From the NCBI RefSeq assembly GCF_003955715.1, contig NZ_CP034463.1, forward strand, positions 9,796,001-9,860,000: 64,000 nucleotides of DNA, written 5' to 3'. The stretch's first letter is position 1, and every line of letters starts with the position of its first letter. Both the position numbers and the translations under genes were made by a program. The notes beneath the pieces were generated by a model. It did no database searches. It was not told the DNA's origin and saw nothing but the letters and a program-made list of their open reading frames with translations. This document shows, piece after piece, positions 45,976 through 54,964 of this stretch. Source of the DNA: Streptomyces aquilus. GTDB lineage: Bacteria; Actinomycetota; Actinomycetes; Streptomycetales; Streptomycetaceae.

Positions 45976-48126
45976 ATGGCAGTCGACGCAGCGCCGTCCG
46001 GGGGAGCGCCGGGGGGCCGGTTGGCGGGCCGGTGGGTGCCGTGGTTGGTGATTGGCTTGTGGCTGGTGCTGGCGGTGGGCATGGTGCCGCTGAGCGGGAA
46101 GTTGAGCTCGGTCACCACCGACAGCGCCGTGGACACCCTGCCGGCCAGTGCCGAGTCCACCAAGGTGGCGGTGCTGGACGACCGTCTCCCCGGCGGTGAC
46201 AGCAACACGTTCGTCTTCGTGTACCACCGCGCTGGTGGCATGACCGGTGCCGACCGGGCGACGGTCGAGCGCCAGTACACCACCCTTGCCAAGCGGTACC
46301 CGCCGAAGGCGACGACGGCGGCCGGCGAGGACGACGAGGGCTCACCGCTGAGCCTCTCGAGCGACCGCAAGGCGATGACGTTCACCCTTGAGGTGAGCAC
46401 GGCCTACGGCGCGCCGGAGGAGATCGTCGGCCCGTTGCGTGACGCCGCGAAGGACCGCCCCTCCGGCCTGGAACTCGACGTGACCGGCCCGGGCGCGATC
46501 GACGGTGACATGGACGCCGTCTTCGACGGCATCGACGTGCAGGTCCTCCTCACCACCATCGTCGTCGTCACGCTCCTGCTCATCCTCACCTACCGCAGCC
46601 CGGTGTTGTGGATCATCCCGCTGCTGGCGGTGGGCGCGGCCGCACTGACCGCGATGGCGACCGTCTACCTGCTCGTCAAGGGCTTCGGCATCGTGGTCAA
46701 CGACCAGAACTCGGCGCTGCTGACGATCCTGGTGTTCGGCGTCGGCACGGACTACGCGCTGTTGCTCATCGCTCGGTATCGGGAGGCACTGCACCACCAT
46801 GAGAACGTCCGCATCGCGATGGTCCACGCCCTGCGCGGCGCGGCACCGGCCATCGTCGCGTCCGCGGCCACCGTGGTCGCCGGCCTGCTCTGCCTGCTCG
46901 TCGCGGACCTGAACAGCACCAGCGGGTTGGGTCCGATCGGTGCGGCCGGCATCCTGTGCGCGCTGGTGGCCATGCTGACGCTGTTCCCGGCGGTGCTCGT
47001 GGTGCTCGGCAGGCGGATCTTCTGGCCGGCCGTCCCGCGGTTCAGCACGGCCGTGGAGGAGAAGCCGGGGCTGTGGGGACGGCTGGGCGCTGCCCTCAGC
47101 CGCCGCCGGTGGGTGGCGACGCTCGGCTCGCTCGGAGTCCTCGGGGTGTTCGCGCTCGGGCTGGCGGGCAACACCGGTGCCCTGCGGGAGCAGGATCAGT
47201 TCCTGTCCGCGCCGGAGTCGGTCACCGGGTTCACCGTTCTGCGCCAGCACTTCCCGGAACTCGGCGGCCAGCCGATGACGGTCTTCGCGCGGCCGGCGTA
47301 CCAGGATCGGGTGCTCGACGTCGTCAAGGACACTCGCGGTGTGGCCGTGGCCATCCCGGAGCAGACCAGCGGTGGTTGGGCCAACATCTCGGTGTTCCCG
47401 AAGGACGCGCCGGACACCGCCGCGGAGTACGACACGATCAAGCGGGTGCGCACCGCGGTGCACGCGGTGAGTGGGGCGGAGGCGATCGTCGGCGGGCCGA
47501 GTGCGGAGAACCTCGACACCGAGGTGACCACCGAGTGCGACGAGAAGCTGGTGATCCCGCTGGTGCTCGCCGTGGTCCTGATGGTCCTCGGGCTGCTGCT
47601 GCGCGCGATCGTGGCCCCGCTGGTCCTGATGGTCACGGTGATCGTCTCGTTCGCCGCTGCCTTCGGTGGCAGCGTGTTCGTCTTCGACACGATCCTCGGG
47701 TTCAAGGGTGTCGACTACTCGGTGCCGCTGCTGGCATTCCTGTTCCTGGTGGCGCTCGGCGTCGACTACAACATCTTCCTGGCCAGCCGGGCCCGGGAGG
47801 AGACCGTGCGTCTCGGCACCCGAGAGGGCATGCTCAAAGCCCTCTCGGCGACCGGCGGCGTCATCACCTCGGCAGGTCTGGTCCTGGCGGCCACGTTCGC
47901 GGTCCTCGCCACACTTCCGCTGGTGATGCTGGTCGAGGTCGGGTTCCTGGTCGCCTTCGGTGTGCTGCTCGACGCCCTGCTGGTGCGGTCGGTCCTGGTG
48001 CCCGCCCTCACGTTGCTGATCGGCCGGCGGATGTGGTGGCCGAGCCGACTGTCGCGTGCAGCGGCACAGCTGCCGGACGGTCAACAGCCGTTCGCCGACG
48101 ACGAGGAGCCCGCGCTGCAAGCGTGA
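45976..48126 (+). CDS. MMPL-family RND-type transporter
   Basis: 716 residues, again two sets of six membrane helices with large outer loops. Key motifs are GVGTDYALLLIARYREALH and LGVDYNIFLASRAREE. It is only distantly similar to the neighbouring MMPL protein, so it is not a recent duplicate. AGGAGG (45964-45969) lies six bases upstream of the ATG. The convergent kinase/regulator pair downstream may control it. Substrate unknown; lipid or drug export is typical. Confidence 0.92.
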   Translation: MAVDAAPSGGAPGGRLAGRWVPWLVIGLWLVLAVGMVPLSGKLSSVTTDSAVDTLPASAESTKVAVLDDRLPGGDSNTFVFVYHRAGGMTGADRATVERQYTTLAKRYPPKATTAAGEDDEGSPLSLSSDRKAMTFTLEVSTAYGAPEEIVGPLRDAAKDRPSGLELDVTGPGAIDGDMDAVFDGIDVQVLLTTIVVVTLLLILTYRSPVLWIIPLLAVGAAALTAMATVYLLVKGFGIVVNDQNSALLTILVFGVGTDYALLLIARYREALHHHENVRIAMVHALRGAAPAIVASAATVVAGLLCLLVADLNSTSGLGPIGAAGILCALVAMLTLFPAVLVVLGRRIFWPAVPRFSTAVEEKPGLWGRLGAALSRRRWVATLGSLGVLGVFALGLAGNTGALREQDQFLSAPESVTGFTVLRQHFPELGGQPMTVFARPAYQDRVLDVVKDTRGVAVAIPEQTSGGWANISVFPKDAPDTAAEYDTIKRVRTAVHAVSGAEAIVGGPSAENLDTEVTTECDEKLVIPLVLAVVLMVLGLLLRAIVAPLVLMVTVIVSFAAAFGGSVFVFDTILGFKGVDYSVPLLAFLFLVALGVDYNIFLASRAREETVRLGTREGMLKALSATGGVITSAGLVLAATFAVLATLPLVMLVEVGFLVAFGVLLDALLVRSVLVPALTLLIGRRMWWPSRLSRAAAQLPDGQQPFADDEEPALQA

Positions 48127-48143
48127 GCGCGGCGGCACGCACG

Positions 48144-48178
48144 AGATCCGGGACGGGCCCCAGGCCCGTCCCGGATCT
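48144..48178. terminator. Bidirectional terminator between MMPL and kinase genes
   Basis: Arms 48144-48159 and 48163-48178 form a perfect 16-bp stem (inner part GATCCGGGACGGGCC) with a 3-nt loop, followed by TCTTC. It separates two convergent genes. Confidence 0.85.
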
Positions 48179-48234
48179 TCTTCATGGCTCCCGACCGTCG
48201 CTGTCCCTTGTCCTGCGCCGCGCCATCGGGCGGG

Positions 48235-49686
48235 TCAGGATGCCGCGGTGTCCTCCCCGGCGGTGAGCCGCGCGATCGGGGCGGGCGGGGCCGCGGCCGG
48301 AAGGCCGACCCGCAGCAGCGCGCCACCGCGTGCGGAGCGGGTGACGCTGACCTGGCCGCCGTGGGCGTCGACGACCCGCTGCACGATCGACAGCCCCAGA
48401 CCGGATCCCGGCAACGCCCGGGCGCTGTCGGCACGGTAGAACCGGTCGAACACCCGCGGTACGTCGGCGGCGTCGATGCCCGGCCCGGCGTCGTCGACCT
48501 CGAGCACCACCGTCGCGTCCCCGGCACGGAGCCGGACCTGGACCGGCTGGTCCGCGGGGGACCACTTGCCGGCGTTGTCGATGAGGTTGAGCACCGCCCG
48601 CTCAAGCGCAGCGGGACGCCCGCTCACCCACACGGAGGTCACGTCCAGTGCGACCTCTACGTCGGGCGCGCGCGAACATGCCCGGGTCGCGGCGGCCGCC
48701 ACCACGTCGGCGAGGTCGAGCAGCTCGGTGCTCTCGTCGCTGACGTCACCGCGCGCCAGGTCGGTCAGCTCGGCGACAAGGGTGCTCAACTCGGCCACCT
48801 GGGCGCCGAGATCGTTGAGCAGCCGGGTCCGGCTCTCCGCCGGCAGTGCGCTGTCCAAGGTGCCGCGCCGATCGAGCCGGATCAGCAGCTCGACGTTGAG
48901 GCGCAGGCTGGTGAGCGGGGTCTTGAGCTCGTGGGCGGCGTCCTCGGCCAGCAGCCGCTGGGCCCGCCGGGAGTCCCGGAGCGCGGCGAGCATGTCGTTG
49001 ATGGACTGGATCAGCCGCCGGATCTCCCCGCCGCCCTCATCCGGGATGTCGGCGTCGAGATCCCGGGTGTGCGCGACACGTACCGCGGCGGCGGTCAGCC
49101 GGTCGATAGGTGCCAGCCCGGTCCGCGCCACGGTCCGCCCGACCAGGGCGCCGCCGGCCACGCAGAGCAGCCCGATCAGCAGCATGCCGAACCCGAACTG
49201 GTTGATCGGGCTGTCGTCGGCGACCTGGGCCACCTGGACCGCGCCGTCGCCCGCCCGCAGCGTGTAGATGAGGTAGCCGTCCTCGTCGCTGCCTTTCGAC
49301 TCCATGAGGTCGGCCGACGCGCCCCGCGCCACGCGCTCGGCGGGCTCGCTGACGGGGGGCAGCGCGGGTTGGCCGGTCGGCGTCCGGGTCGAGCCGTCGG
49401 GCAGGATGACCCGCACCAGCCGACCGGATCCGGGATACGGCGGGAGTTGGAGCTGCGCCAGACCGGCGCGCTGCGCGCTCGTCGCCAGGACGCGGGAGTC
49501 GGCGCGCAGCTGATCCTTGGCGCTGTCCTGCAGCTCCCAGCCGAGGAGTTCGCTGGCCACCTGGAAGGCCACGAACACGCTGACCGCGATGGCCGTCGCC
49601 GCGATCACCGTCAGCCTGGCGCGCAGGGACCGCCGGCGCCACCATCGGGTCAGCCGGCGCGGTTCCCGGCCGGCGGGCCTGGTCAC
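48235..49686 (-). CDS. Sensor histidine kinase (HisKA, OmpR-partner type)
   Basis: 483 residues from a GTG overlapping the regulator's stop. Membrane helix at about 22-45, an extracytoplasmic region to about 163, a second helix (165-188), HAMP (about 189-240), HisKA with His252 in [15 protein letters not shown], and the ATPase domain ([29 protein letters not shown]). The signal is unknown. It forms an operon with the response regulator, in the order regulator then kinase. Confidence 0.93.
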   Translation of the reverse strand: MTRPAGREPRRLTRWWRRRSLRARLTVIAATAIAVSVFVAFQVASELLGWELQDSAKDQLRADSRVLATSAQRAGLAQLQLPPYPGSGRLVRVILPDGSTRTPTGQPALPPVSEPAERVARGASADLMESKGSDEDGYLIYTLRAGDGAVQVAQVADDSPINQFGFGMLLIGLLCVAGGALVGRTVARTGLAPIDRLTAAAVRVAHTRDLDADIPDEGGGEIRRLIQSINDMLAALRDSRRAQRLLAEDAAHELKTPLTSLRLNVELLIRLDRRGTLDSALPAESRTRLLNDLGAQVAELSTLVAELTDLARGDVSDESTELLDLADVVAAAATRACSRAPDVEVALDVTSVWVSGRPAALERAVLNLIDNAGKWSPADQPVQVRLRAGDATVVLEVDDAGPGIDAADVPRVFDRFYRADSARALPGSGLGLSIVQRVVDAHGGQVSVTRSARGGALLRVGLPAAAPPAPIARLTAGEDTAAS

Positions 49687-50375
49687 GGAGGAGTCTCCCG
49701 CAGCACGTATCCCAGGCCGCGCAGCGTGTAGAGCAAGCGCGGCTCACCCTCGGCCTCCATCTTGCGGCGCAGGTAACTCACGTATACCTGGAGGTTGTTG
49801 GCGGTGGCGCTCATGTCGAAGCCCCAGATCGCCTCGAACAGCGCGTCGCGGGTCAGGACCCGGGTCGCGTTGCTCATGAGGACCTGGAGGAGGGAGAACT
49901 CGGTCCGGGTCAGGCGCAGCGGCCGCTCGCCCCGCCACGCCTCGAACCTGTCGGGATCGAGCCGGACGTCGGCGAACGACAGGATCTGTGACTCCTCGTC
50001 GGTCGGCATGCGCCGGCGCAGCAGGGCCCGCACCCGGGCCAGCAACTCCTCGGTGGCGAACGGCTTGGGCAGGTAGTCGTCGGCCCCCGCGTCCAGCCCC
50101 GTGACCCGATCGGAGACCTGATCGCGGGCGGTCAGCATCAGCACCGGCAGATCCCGACCCGCGGCCCGCAACCGCCGGCAGGTCTCCAACCCGCCGAGGC
50201 GGGGCATCATCACGTCGAGGATCAGGAGATCCAGTGTGTCGCCGTCGGCCCCGCTGAACCCGTCGAGCACGGCGAGACCGTTGGCGACGGTGCTGGTGTC
50301 GTACCCCTCGACCTGGAGCACCCGCTCCAGCGACTCACGGATGGCCGCTTCATCATCCGCGATCATGATCCGCAC
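49683..50375 (-). CDS. OmpR/PhoB-type response regulator
   Basis: 230 residues from a GTG. The receiver domain has phosphoacceptor Asp54 ([12 protein letters not shown]) and Lys in YLPKPF; a winged-helix DNA-binding domain follows ([36 protein letters not shown]). The stop overlaps the kinase start (GTGA). Likely targets are its own operon and the convergent MMPL exporter. Confidence 0.94.
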   Translation of the reverse strand: MRIMIADDEAAIRESLERVLQVEGYDTSTVANGLAVLDGFSGADGDTLDLLILDVMMPRLGGLETCRRLRAAGRDLPVLMLTARDQVSDRVTGLDAGADDYLPKPFATEELLARVRALLRRRMPTDEESQILSFADVRLDPDRFEAWRGERPLRLTRTEFSLLQVLMSNATRVLTRDALFEAIWGFDMSATANNLQVYVSYLRRKMEAEGEPRLLYTLRGLGYVLRETPP

Positions 50376-50587
50376 GCCGGCCCGCCCCCTCCCAGTCGTT
50401 GTTTTTGCCGCTCATTGTCTCCGATCAACCTGAGGCGAGGCTTAGAGCGCCGCTGGGGATGGCGCTCCGAGCGGTGTGCCTGCGGCCACGGACAACGTGC
50501 CGCCAGGCCCAAGGTCGTCTGCTTCAGGGAATGGGCCGAAGAGCCTGCGGTCTCCCCGTCATCCGGCCCGCGGTCAGCTTTGGGGTG

Positions 50588-51454
50588 CTAGACCTGCACG
50601 ATGAGCCGTGCCTCGTCGAATCGGTGGGCGGCGAGGTCCTCGGAGCGGATGAGCCAGTAGAGGGCGCCCTCCTCGCCCCAGGTCATCTTCGCGTCGCTGT
50701 CGGTGCCGAACTGGGCAAGGAGAACCCAGCGTTCGGCTTCCTGGTCCAGCGGTCGGTCGCCCCACGCCTGCATGCCGCCGAGTGTCGCGTTCGCGAGCTC
50801 GTACTCCACCGGGCCCTGGACGGGCACGGCGTGGCCGCCGATCTGGTGGTCGATGCGGGTACGCAGCCGTCCGAAGGCGCGGACGAACGGTTTGAGTTCG
50901 GCCGGGGTGTCGCGGGGGTGGGGCCAGTGCCGGGCGTCGCCGAGCAGGGCGCGCCGGGCCTGAGGCAGCCACAGGTCCGGGGCGCTTTGCGCGGTGTCCG
51001 CAGTGAGTTCCACGCGCGGGAACGCCTCCAGGACAGGGGGAGTGTCGGTTGGCAAGACCGGGGCGTTCTCCGGGACGTACACCACCTGGGCCCCGGCCCA
51101 GCTCTCGGGGTCGTCGACGGACACGAAGGCGTCCTCGTCCACCTGGCCGTCGAAGTAGAAGAAGAGCAGGGATCCGTCCTGGGGGAACTCCTGGGCAAGT
51201 CCGTATCGGGGCAGTGCGGCACACCGCACTGAAGCGACGAAGGACAAGGGGCCGTACCCGGGCCACTCGGGCCAGGGGGCCGTGACCGGAAGCTCCGGGG
51301 ACCCGCCAAGGACAGCCACGATCTGCTCGCCGGCCTCGGCGGGCCGCAGGCGTGCGCACGGGCGCAGGAGCGCTGTCCAGCGCTCAACAAGATCGCCCGG
51401 AAGATGCTCGGCGGCAAGCCGGGAGTATCGCTCATCAGTCACGACATCCATCAT
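50588..51454 (-). CDS. YwqG/DUF1963-like protein
   Basis: 288 residues. The pattern GGSPELPVTAPWPEW near the start, LLFFYFDGQVDE in the middle and LGGMQAWGDRP ... WVLLAQFGTDSDAKMTWGEEGALYWLI at the end is typical of the YwqG family, whose function is unknown. Two adjacent ATGs (51454 and 51451) follow GGAG. It is unlinked in orientation to the B12 operon that follows. Confidence 0.78.
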   Translation of the reverse strand: MMDVVTDERYSRLAAEHLPGDLVERWTALLRPCARLRPAEAGEQIVAVLGGSPELPVTAPWPEWPGYGPLSFVASVRCAALPRYGLAQEFPQDGSLLFFYFDGQVDEDAFVSVDDPESWAGAQVVYVPENAPVLPTDTPPVLEAFPRVELTADTAQSAPDLWLPQARRALLGDARHWPHPRDTPAELKPFVRAFGRLRTRIDHQIGGHAVPVQGPVEYELANATLGGMQAWGDRPLDQEAERWVLLAQFGTDSDAKMTWGEEGALYWLIRSEDLAAHRFDEARLIVQV

Positions 51455-52003
51455 CTCCGACCCCACCGACACACCTTCAGAACCTGGGACTCTCGCCACA
51501 GGGGCACGTAGCCAGATACGTGGTTCCACTGAGCGCGGCGAGCGCGTCGTCGGGCGGATCCAGATCAGCTTCGCACCTCGCGGAGCCACACCCACTTCCG
51601 AGTGGTGGCGTGGGGTTGCCGATCGGACTCGGCTCACGCTGATCGTGCTGCGCTTGGCTGCGCGCGGACGTGGTCATGGTGGGGCGGACGGTGACGATCG
51701 GAGCAGTTCGGCGTCAGCCATCTGTACTCGCCGCGGCGGGTGCGCCACGTCTGCCGTTGATCTGCCTCTGTTAGGCTCCGGACGCCTCCCGCGGGGGAAG
51801 TCCGGTGAGAGTCCGGCGCTGACCCGCAACGGTGTGCGCGGCGACTTGCGGTCGTTCGCGTGAGCCCGATCGCCTGTGGGTGGCGCGACCCGTTGACTGC
51901 TCGCCGTGGACTGCGAGAGGGGACCGCGCGGCCAAGGCGTCGTACGGGCTGTCTCCTTGCGTGAGGTTTCTCAGGCGGCCCGAGGCGAAGGACTGCCCCG
52001 ATC
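51455..52003. other. Intergenic region containing the B12 uptake leader
   Basis: 549 bp between the divergent YwqG-like and permease genes. The right two thirds holds a cobalamin riboswitch, listed separately. No separate gene is supported. Confidence 0.7.
51760..51905 (+). promoter_or_regulatory. Cobalamin riboswitch upstream of the B12 uptake operon
   Basis: The conserved core is visible: GGGGAAGTCCGGTGAGAG, TCCGGCGCTGACCCGCAACGG and GTGAGCCCGATCGCCTG match the adenosylcobalamin element (GGGAAxCCGGTGxxAxTCCGGxxCxGxCCCGCxACxG ... GTGAGxC). Outer limits are approximate. Bound cobalamin would hide the ribosome site or end transcription of the permease gene about 100 nt downstream. Confidence 0.88.
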
Positions 52004-53050
52004 GTGCCCACCTCCAGCCGAATACCCGTGCTGCCCTTGGCTGTTGGGCTCGGGCTGATGCTTGTCGTGTCGCTCGTGTGCGGTGTCGGACTGGGGGCCG
52101 CCGGGATCGGCTGGCCGGGCGTGTTCCGGTTCCTGTGGGCCGGGCTGAGCGGTGGGACCGTCCATGCCGGTGACGCGGCCGCCTACACCATCGTCTGGGA
52201 GATCCGGCTGCCGCGCGTGGTGCTGGCCGCGATCGTCGGGGCGGGTCTCGCGGCCGTCGGGGTCGCCGTGCAGGCCATGGTCCGCAACGCCCTCGCCGAT
52301 CCCTTTGTGCTGGGGATCTCCTCGGGCGCGGCGGTCGGCGCCAACGCGGTCATCCTGTTGGGGGCGTTCGCCGGGTTGGGCGTGTGGGCGCTGTCGGTGT
52401 CGGCGTTCGCCTCGGCGCTCGCGGCCATGGCCCTCGTGTACGCCGTGGCCCGGTCGCCGCACGGACTCACTCCGCTGCGCCTGATCCTGACCGGGACGGC
52501 CCTGGCGTACGGCTTCGAGGCGGTCACCACGGTGATGGTGTTCGGGGCGGCCCGAGGTGAGGCGGCCCGCTCGGCGATGATGTGGCTGCTGGGCAGCTTG
52601 GGCGGGGCGACCTGGGCGCAAGTGCCGCTCGCCGCCGTGACCGTGGCCGTCGGGTGGGCGTGGCTGCGATGGCGGGCCGAGACGCTCAACGCGCTCGCCA
52701 TGGGCGACGAGACCTCCGCCGCGCTCGGTGTGCAACCCGCCCGTCTGCGCCGGGAGTTGTTCCTTGTCACCGCCGCCATGACCGGGACCGTGGTCGCGGT
52801 CAGCGGTGCCATCGGCTTCGTCGGGCTGATGGTGCCGCACGTCGTACGCATGCTGGTCGGTGCCGACCACCGGCGCGTGCTCGCGGTGGCCCCCCTCGCC
52901 GGCGCCGTCCTGCTGGTGTGGGCGGACGTGCTGTCCCGGCTCCTGCTCGCGCCCGCCGAGCTGCCGGTCGGAGTGATCACCGCGGTGGTCGGAGTCCCCG
53001 CCTTCCTGCTGCTCATGCGGCGCGGCGGCTACGCGTTCGGAGGCCGCTGA
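52004..53050 (+). CDS. FecCD/BtuC-family ABC permease, probable cobalamin importer
   Basis: 348 residues with about ten membrane helices, standard for type II (BtuC/FecCD) importers. Family motifs include LPRVVLAAIVGAGLAAVGVAVQ, NALADPFVLGISSGAAVGA, GAIGFVGLMVPHVVR and ELPVGVITAVVGVPAFLLLMRR. The cobalamin riboswitch upstream points to B12 or a corrinoid as substrate over an iron siderophore. The start is a GTG at 52004 with AAGGA further upstream. The ATPase gene begins 2 bp after the stop. Confidence 0.92.
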   Translation: MPTSSRIPVLPLAVGLGLMLVVSLVCGVGLGAAGIGWPGVFRFLWAGLSGGTVHAGDAAAYTIVWEIRLPRVVLAAIVGAGLAAVGVAVQAMVRNALADPFVLGISSGAAVGANAVILLGAFAGLGVWALSVSAFASALAAMALVYAVARSPHGLTPLRLILTGTALAYGFEAVTTVMVFGAARGEAARSAMMWLLGSLGGATWAQVPLAAVTVAVGWAWLRWRAETLNALAMGDETSAALGVQPARLRRELFLVTAAMTGTVVAVSGAIGFVGLMVPHVVRMLVGADHRRVLAVAPLAGAVLLVWADVLSRLLLAPAELPVGVITAVVGVPAFLLLMRRGGYAFGGR

Positions 53051-53052
53051 CG

Positions 53053-53820
53053 ATGAGGCTCGACATCGACGACGTCACGGTCGAGGCCGCCGGCATCCGG
53101 CTGGTCGAGGACGTGCGACTCGCCGTGGACAGCGGGGCGTTCGTCGGACTCGTCGGCCCGAACGGCAGCGGCAAGTCGACGCTGCTGCGCTGCGTGTACC
53201 GGGCGCTGCGCCCGGCCGGAGGAGCCGTACGCCTCGACGGGGACGACCTGCATGCCATGGAACCCCGGGCGGTGGCACGGCAGTTGGCGGCACTGCCGCA
53301 GGAGTCGTCCGCCGAGTTCGACTTCACCGTGGCCGAAGTGGTGGCGATGGGACGTCTGCCGCACCGCAACCGCACGGCCGCGGAGGACCGCGCCCTCTGC
53401 GCTCAGGCCATGCGACGCACCGGCGTCACGCACCTCGCCGACCGCGGCTTCCTCGCCCTGTCCGGCGGCGAGAAGCAGCGCGTCCTCATCGCCCGCGCAC
53501 TCGCCCAGCAGCCCAAGGTGCTGGTCCTCGACGAACCCACCAACCACCTCGACATCGCCCACCAGCTGGATGTGCTGTCGCTGGTCCGCGGCAGCGGGCT
53601 GACCGTGCTCGCCGCCCTCCACGACCTCAACCTGGCCGCCGCGCACTGCGACGTGCTCCACGTCATCGCCGGCGGCCGGATCGTGGCCTCCGGGACGCCT
53701 CACGACGTACTACGACCCGCCCTGCTGGCCGAGGTGTTCGGGGTGCGCGCACATCCGGTGCGGCACCCCGAGACGGGCGCCGTCCAGCTTCTGTTCGACC
53801 TGCTTCAGCCCGCCGAGTAA
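53053..53820 (+). CDS. ABC transporter ATPase, probable cobalamin importer (BtuD-like)
   Basis: 255 residues. Walker A GPNGSGKST at 35-43, a Q-loop in LPQESS, signature LSGGEKQRV, Walker B VLVLDEPTNHLD and the H-loop His in ALHDLNLA. It powers the permease above. The gene is tightly coupled to the permease (2 bp) and binding-protein genes (8 bp). Confidence 0.93.
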   Translation: MRLDIDDVTVEAAGIRLVEDVRLAVDSGAFVGLVGPNGSGKSTLLRCVYRALRPAGGAVRLDGDDLHAMEPRAVARQLAALPQESSAEFDFTVAEVVAMGRLPHRNRTAAEDRALCAQAMRRTGVTHLADRGFLALSGGEKQRVLIARALAQQPKVLVLDEPTNHLDIAHQLDVLSLVRGSGLTVLAALHDLNLAAAHCDVLHVIAGGRIVASGTPHDVLRPALLAEVFGVRAHPVRHPETGAVQLLFDLLQPAE

Positions 53821-53828
53821 GGACTCCC

Positions 53829-54821
53829 ATGCGCAAGTTGCTCGCCGCCGCCCTCTGCCTCGCAGCCACCGCCACCGGCTGCGGTGCGCATGTCGAGTCG
53901 TCCGCCGACCCGAAGACCCCCGCCGTCACCCTCACCAACTGCGGCAAGGAGGTGACGTACGACAAGGTCCCGAAGCGCGTCGTCACCAACGACGTCGGCA
54001 TCACCGAGCTGATGTTCGCCCTCGGCCTGGAGAACCGCATGGCCGGGTTCGCCATGCCCGACGACAAGGGCGACCTGACCGACGTGCCCTGGAAGGACGG
54101 TTACGACAAGGTCAAGTGGCTCTCCAAGGACCAGCTCACCAAGGAGAACGTGCTCGACGCCCGTGCCGACCTCGTCTTCGCCGGCTGGAACTACGGCTTC
54201 CGAGACGGCGGCGGCTTCACCCCGGAAGCTCTGAAGAAGCTCGGCATCCCCACGTACATCCTCACCGAGTCCTGCCGCAACGGCCGCACCAAGACCTCCC
54301 GCGGCATCATGCCGCCCCTCGACGCCCTGTACGCCGACCTCACCAACCTCGGCACACTCTTCGGCGTCGAGAAGCGTGCGGCCACACTGGTCGCCGACTT
54401 CAAGAAGCAGGTCGCCGCCACCGCGGCCCATGCCCCGGCCCACCGGCCCAAGGTCTTCCTCTACGACAGCGGACAGGACCAGCCCTTCACCTCCGGCCGC
54501 TACGCCGCCCCCGACGAGATCATCACCAAGGCCGGCGGGAACAACGTCATGCACGACGTCGACGACTCCTGGACCACCGTCGGCTGGGAGTCCGTCGTCG
54601 AACGGAACCCGGACGTCATCGTCATCTGCGACTACGGCGACGTCAGCGCCGAGCAGAAGCGGAAGTTCCTGCTGTCGTACGCCCCTCTGCATGACGTCTC
54701 CGCGGTCAAACACAAGCGGATCTTCGTCCTTGACTACGTCGACCTGGTCGAAAGTCCCCGCAACCCGTCCGCCATCGCCCGCCTCGGCGCCTACCTGCGG
54801 ACGGTGGACCGGCACCGGTAG
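53829..54821 (+). CDS. ABC substrate-binding lipoprotein, probable cobalamin importer (BtuF-like)
   Basis: 330 residues. The signal peptide ends in an ATGC lipobox (ATATGCGAH), giving a lipidated Cys on the outer membrane face. The rest is a type III periplasmic-binding fold (KRVVTNDVGITELMFALGL, ADLVFAGWNYGF, KVFLYDSGQDQPFTSG, NPDVIVICDYG). It captures the substrate for the BtuC/D pair. It ends 100 bp before a strong hairpin shared with metE. Confidence 0.9.
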   Translation: MRKLLAAALCLAATATGCGAHVESSADPKTPAVTLTNCGKEVTYDKVPKRVVTNDVGITELMFALGLENRMAGFAMPDDKGDLTDVPWKDGYDKVKWLSKDQLTKENVLDARADLVFAGWNYGFRDGGGFTPEALKKLGIPTYILTESCRNGRTKTSRGIMPPLDALYADLTNLGTLFGVEKRAATLVADFKKQVAATAAHAPAHRPKVFLYDSGQDQPFTSGRYAAPDEIITKAGGNNVMHDVDDSWTTVGWESVVERNPDVIVICDYGDVSAEQKRKFLLSYAPLHDVSAVKHKRIFVLDYVDLVESPRNPSAIARLGAYLRTVDRHR

Positions 54822-54920
54822 AGAACCGTCAGCGAACCGCGCTGCGGCCCACGACAGTTCCCGCCCGGTCGACGCCGATCACGCCGATCACGTCGACCGC
54901 GACGGTCGCCCCGCGCGGGA

Positions 54921-54955
54921 CCGCCGGGGAGGAAGCGGATGCTCCTCCCCGGCGG
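54921..54955. terminator. Bidirectional terminator between btu-like operon and metE
   Basis: Perfect 13-bp arms CCGCCGGGGAGGA (54921-54933) and complement (54943-54955) with a 9-nt loop, placed between convergent genes. Confidence 0.85.
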
Positions 54956-54964
54956 AATGACGGC

